DNA of 32,891 nt from Thiosulfatihalobacter marinus (lineage in GTDB: Bacteria > Pseudomonadota > Alphaproteobacteria > Rhodobacterales > Rhodobacteraceae), in the NCBI RefSeq assembly GCF_016019955.1, contig NZ_JAECRZ010000022.1:1-32891 (forward strand). The letters run 5' to 3'. Positions within the stretch are counted from its first letter, which is position 1. The number at the start of each line of letters is the position of its first letter. A model generated the notes under the pieces. It did not search any database and was not told the origin of the DNA. It worked only from the letters and a program-made list of their open reading frames with translations. This document shows positions 32,815 to 32,891 of this stretch, piece by piece. Made by a program: the position numbers and the translations under genes.

Positions 32815-32891
32815 TGAAGTGGTCCCGGAAATCCGGACAGTTAGCTAAGGTGTATCCCGAACTTTTTGGAGGGATACGAGATGGCGAAACG
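32815..32891 (+). mobile_element. 5' end of a second IS3-like copy, reading out of the window
   Basis: The sequence is identical to the reverse complement of 1-77, beginning TGAAGTGGTCCCGG at 32815. GGAGGG precedes the frame start ATGGCGAAACG at 32881, which is the first 11 bases of a probable orfA. The element lies about 90 bp beyond the tRNA-Ser terminator and breaks no recognisable gene on this side. Confidence 0.75.

Noticed and set aside
32590..32817. Plus-strand 75-codon frame
   Set aside because: It covers tRNA-Ser and its terminator and runs into the IS end.

Overview
The window looks like a chromosomal segment from a marine Rhodobacterales (Roseobacter-group) alphaproteobacterium. 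The signs are high GC, GTG/TTG starts, a circularly permuted tmRNA gene with the tag ANDNRAPVAVAA, a dmdA-acuI pair for DMSP use, a trgA-trgB-cysK tellurite locus as known from Rhodobacter sphaeroides, and small Rhodobacterales families (DUF4169, RHH_4, alpha-type SspB). Both ends run into the same IS element: bases 1-80 are the exact reverse complement of 32812-32891. The segment therefore lies between two outward-reading copies of an IS3-like element and probably represents a whole contig.

Layout. (1) 1-1300: IS end, then the C-terminal remnant of a type ISP restriction-modification enzyme cut by the IS. (2) 1.5-8.4 kb: tRNA-Asn; an MBL-fold hydrolase divergent from an EnvZ-like histidine kinase with no response regulator beside it; an RND efflux pair; a CAU tRNA. 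(3) 8.5-12.5 kb: purM-purN, RNase D, a lipoprotein and sufE. (4) 12.5-15.0 kb: RHH and DUF4169 genes, an AT-richer small membrane-protein gene whose frame is broken at an A7 tract, and fumC. (5) 15.2-17.2 kb: sspB, an NTF2-like gene, ssrA with a visible promoter, a diverged tandem repeat of hairpins and a 66-aa ORF. sspB (ClpXP adaptor) thus sits close to ssrA, which encodes the tag it recognises.

(6) 17.2-22.2 kb: a FadR-type GntR regulator faces a tight gene string DUF2182-DUF1326-DinB-dmdA, followed by acuI. Two copies of TGTCTGACA lie in the divergent intergenic region. This is the most interesting part: DMSP demethylation appears to be joined to a metal- or thiol-like module of unknown function under one regulator. 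(7) 22.3-24.0 kb: HIT protein and class V aminotransferase. (8) 24.0-32.5 kb: photolyase (with a promoter resembling the RpoE/ChrR singlet-oxygen type), cyclopropane fatty acid synthase, trgA, trgB, cysK, an MscS-family channel and an AlaX editing protein, all on the plus strand and largely abutting. (9) tRNA-Ser(GGA), its terminator, then the second IS end.

A 33-bp terminator-like repeat with core GAGTATTTTTGGCAAAATG occurs after sufE and again between dmdA and acuI. All calls rest on reading the sequence; no database search was possible.
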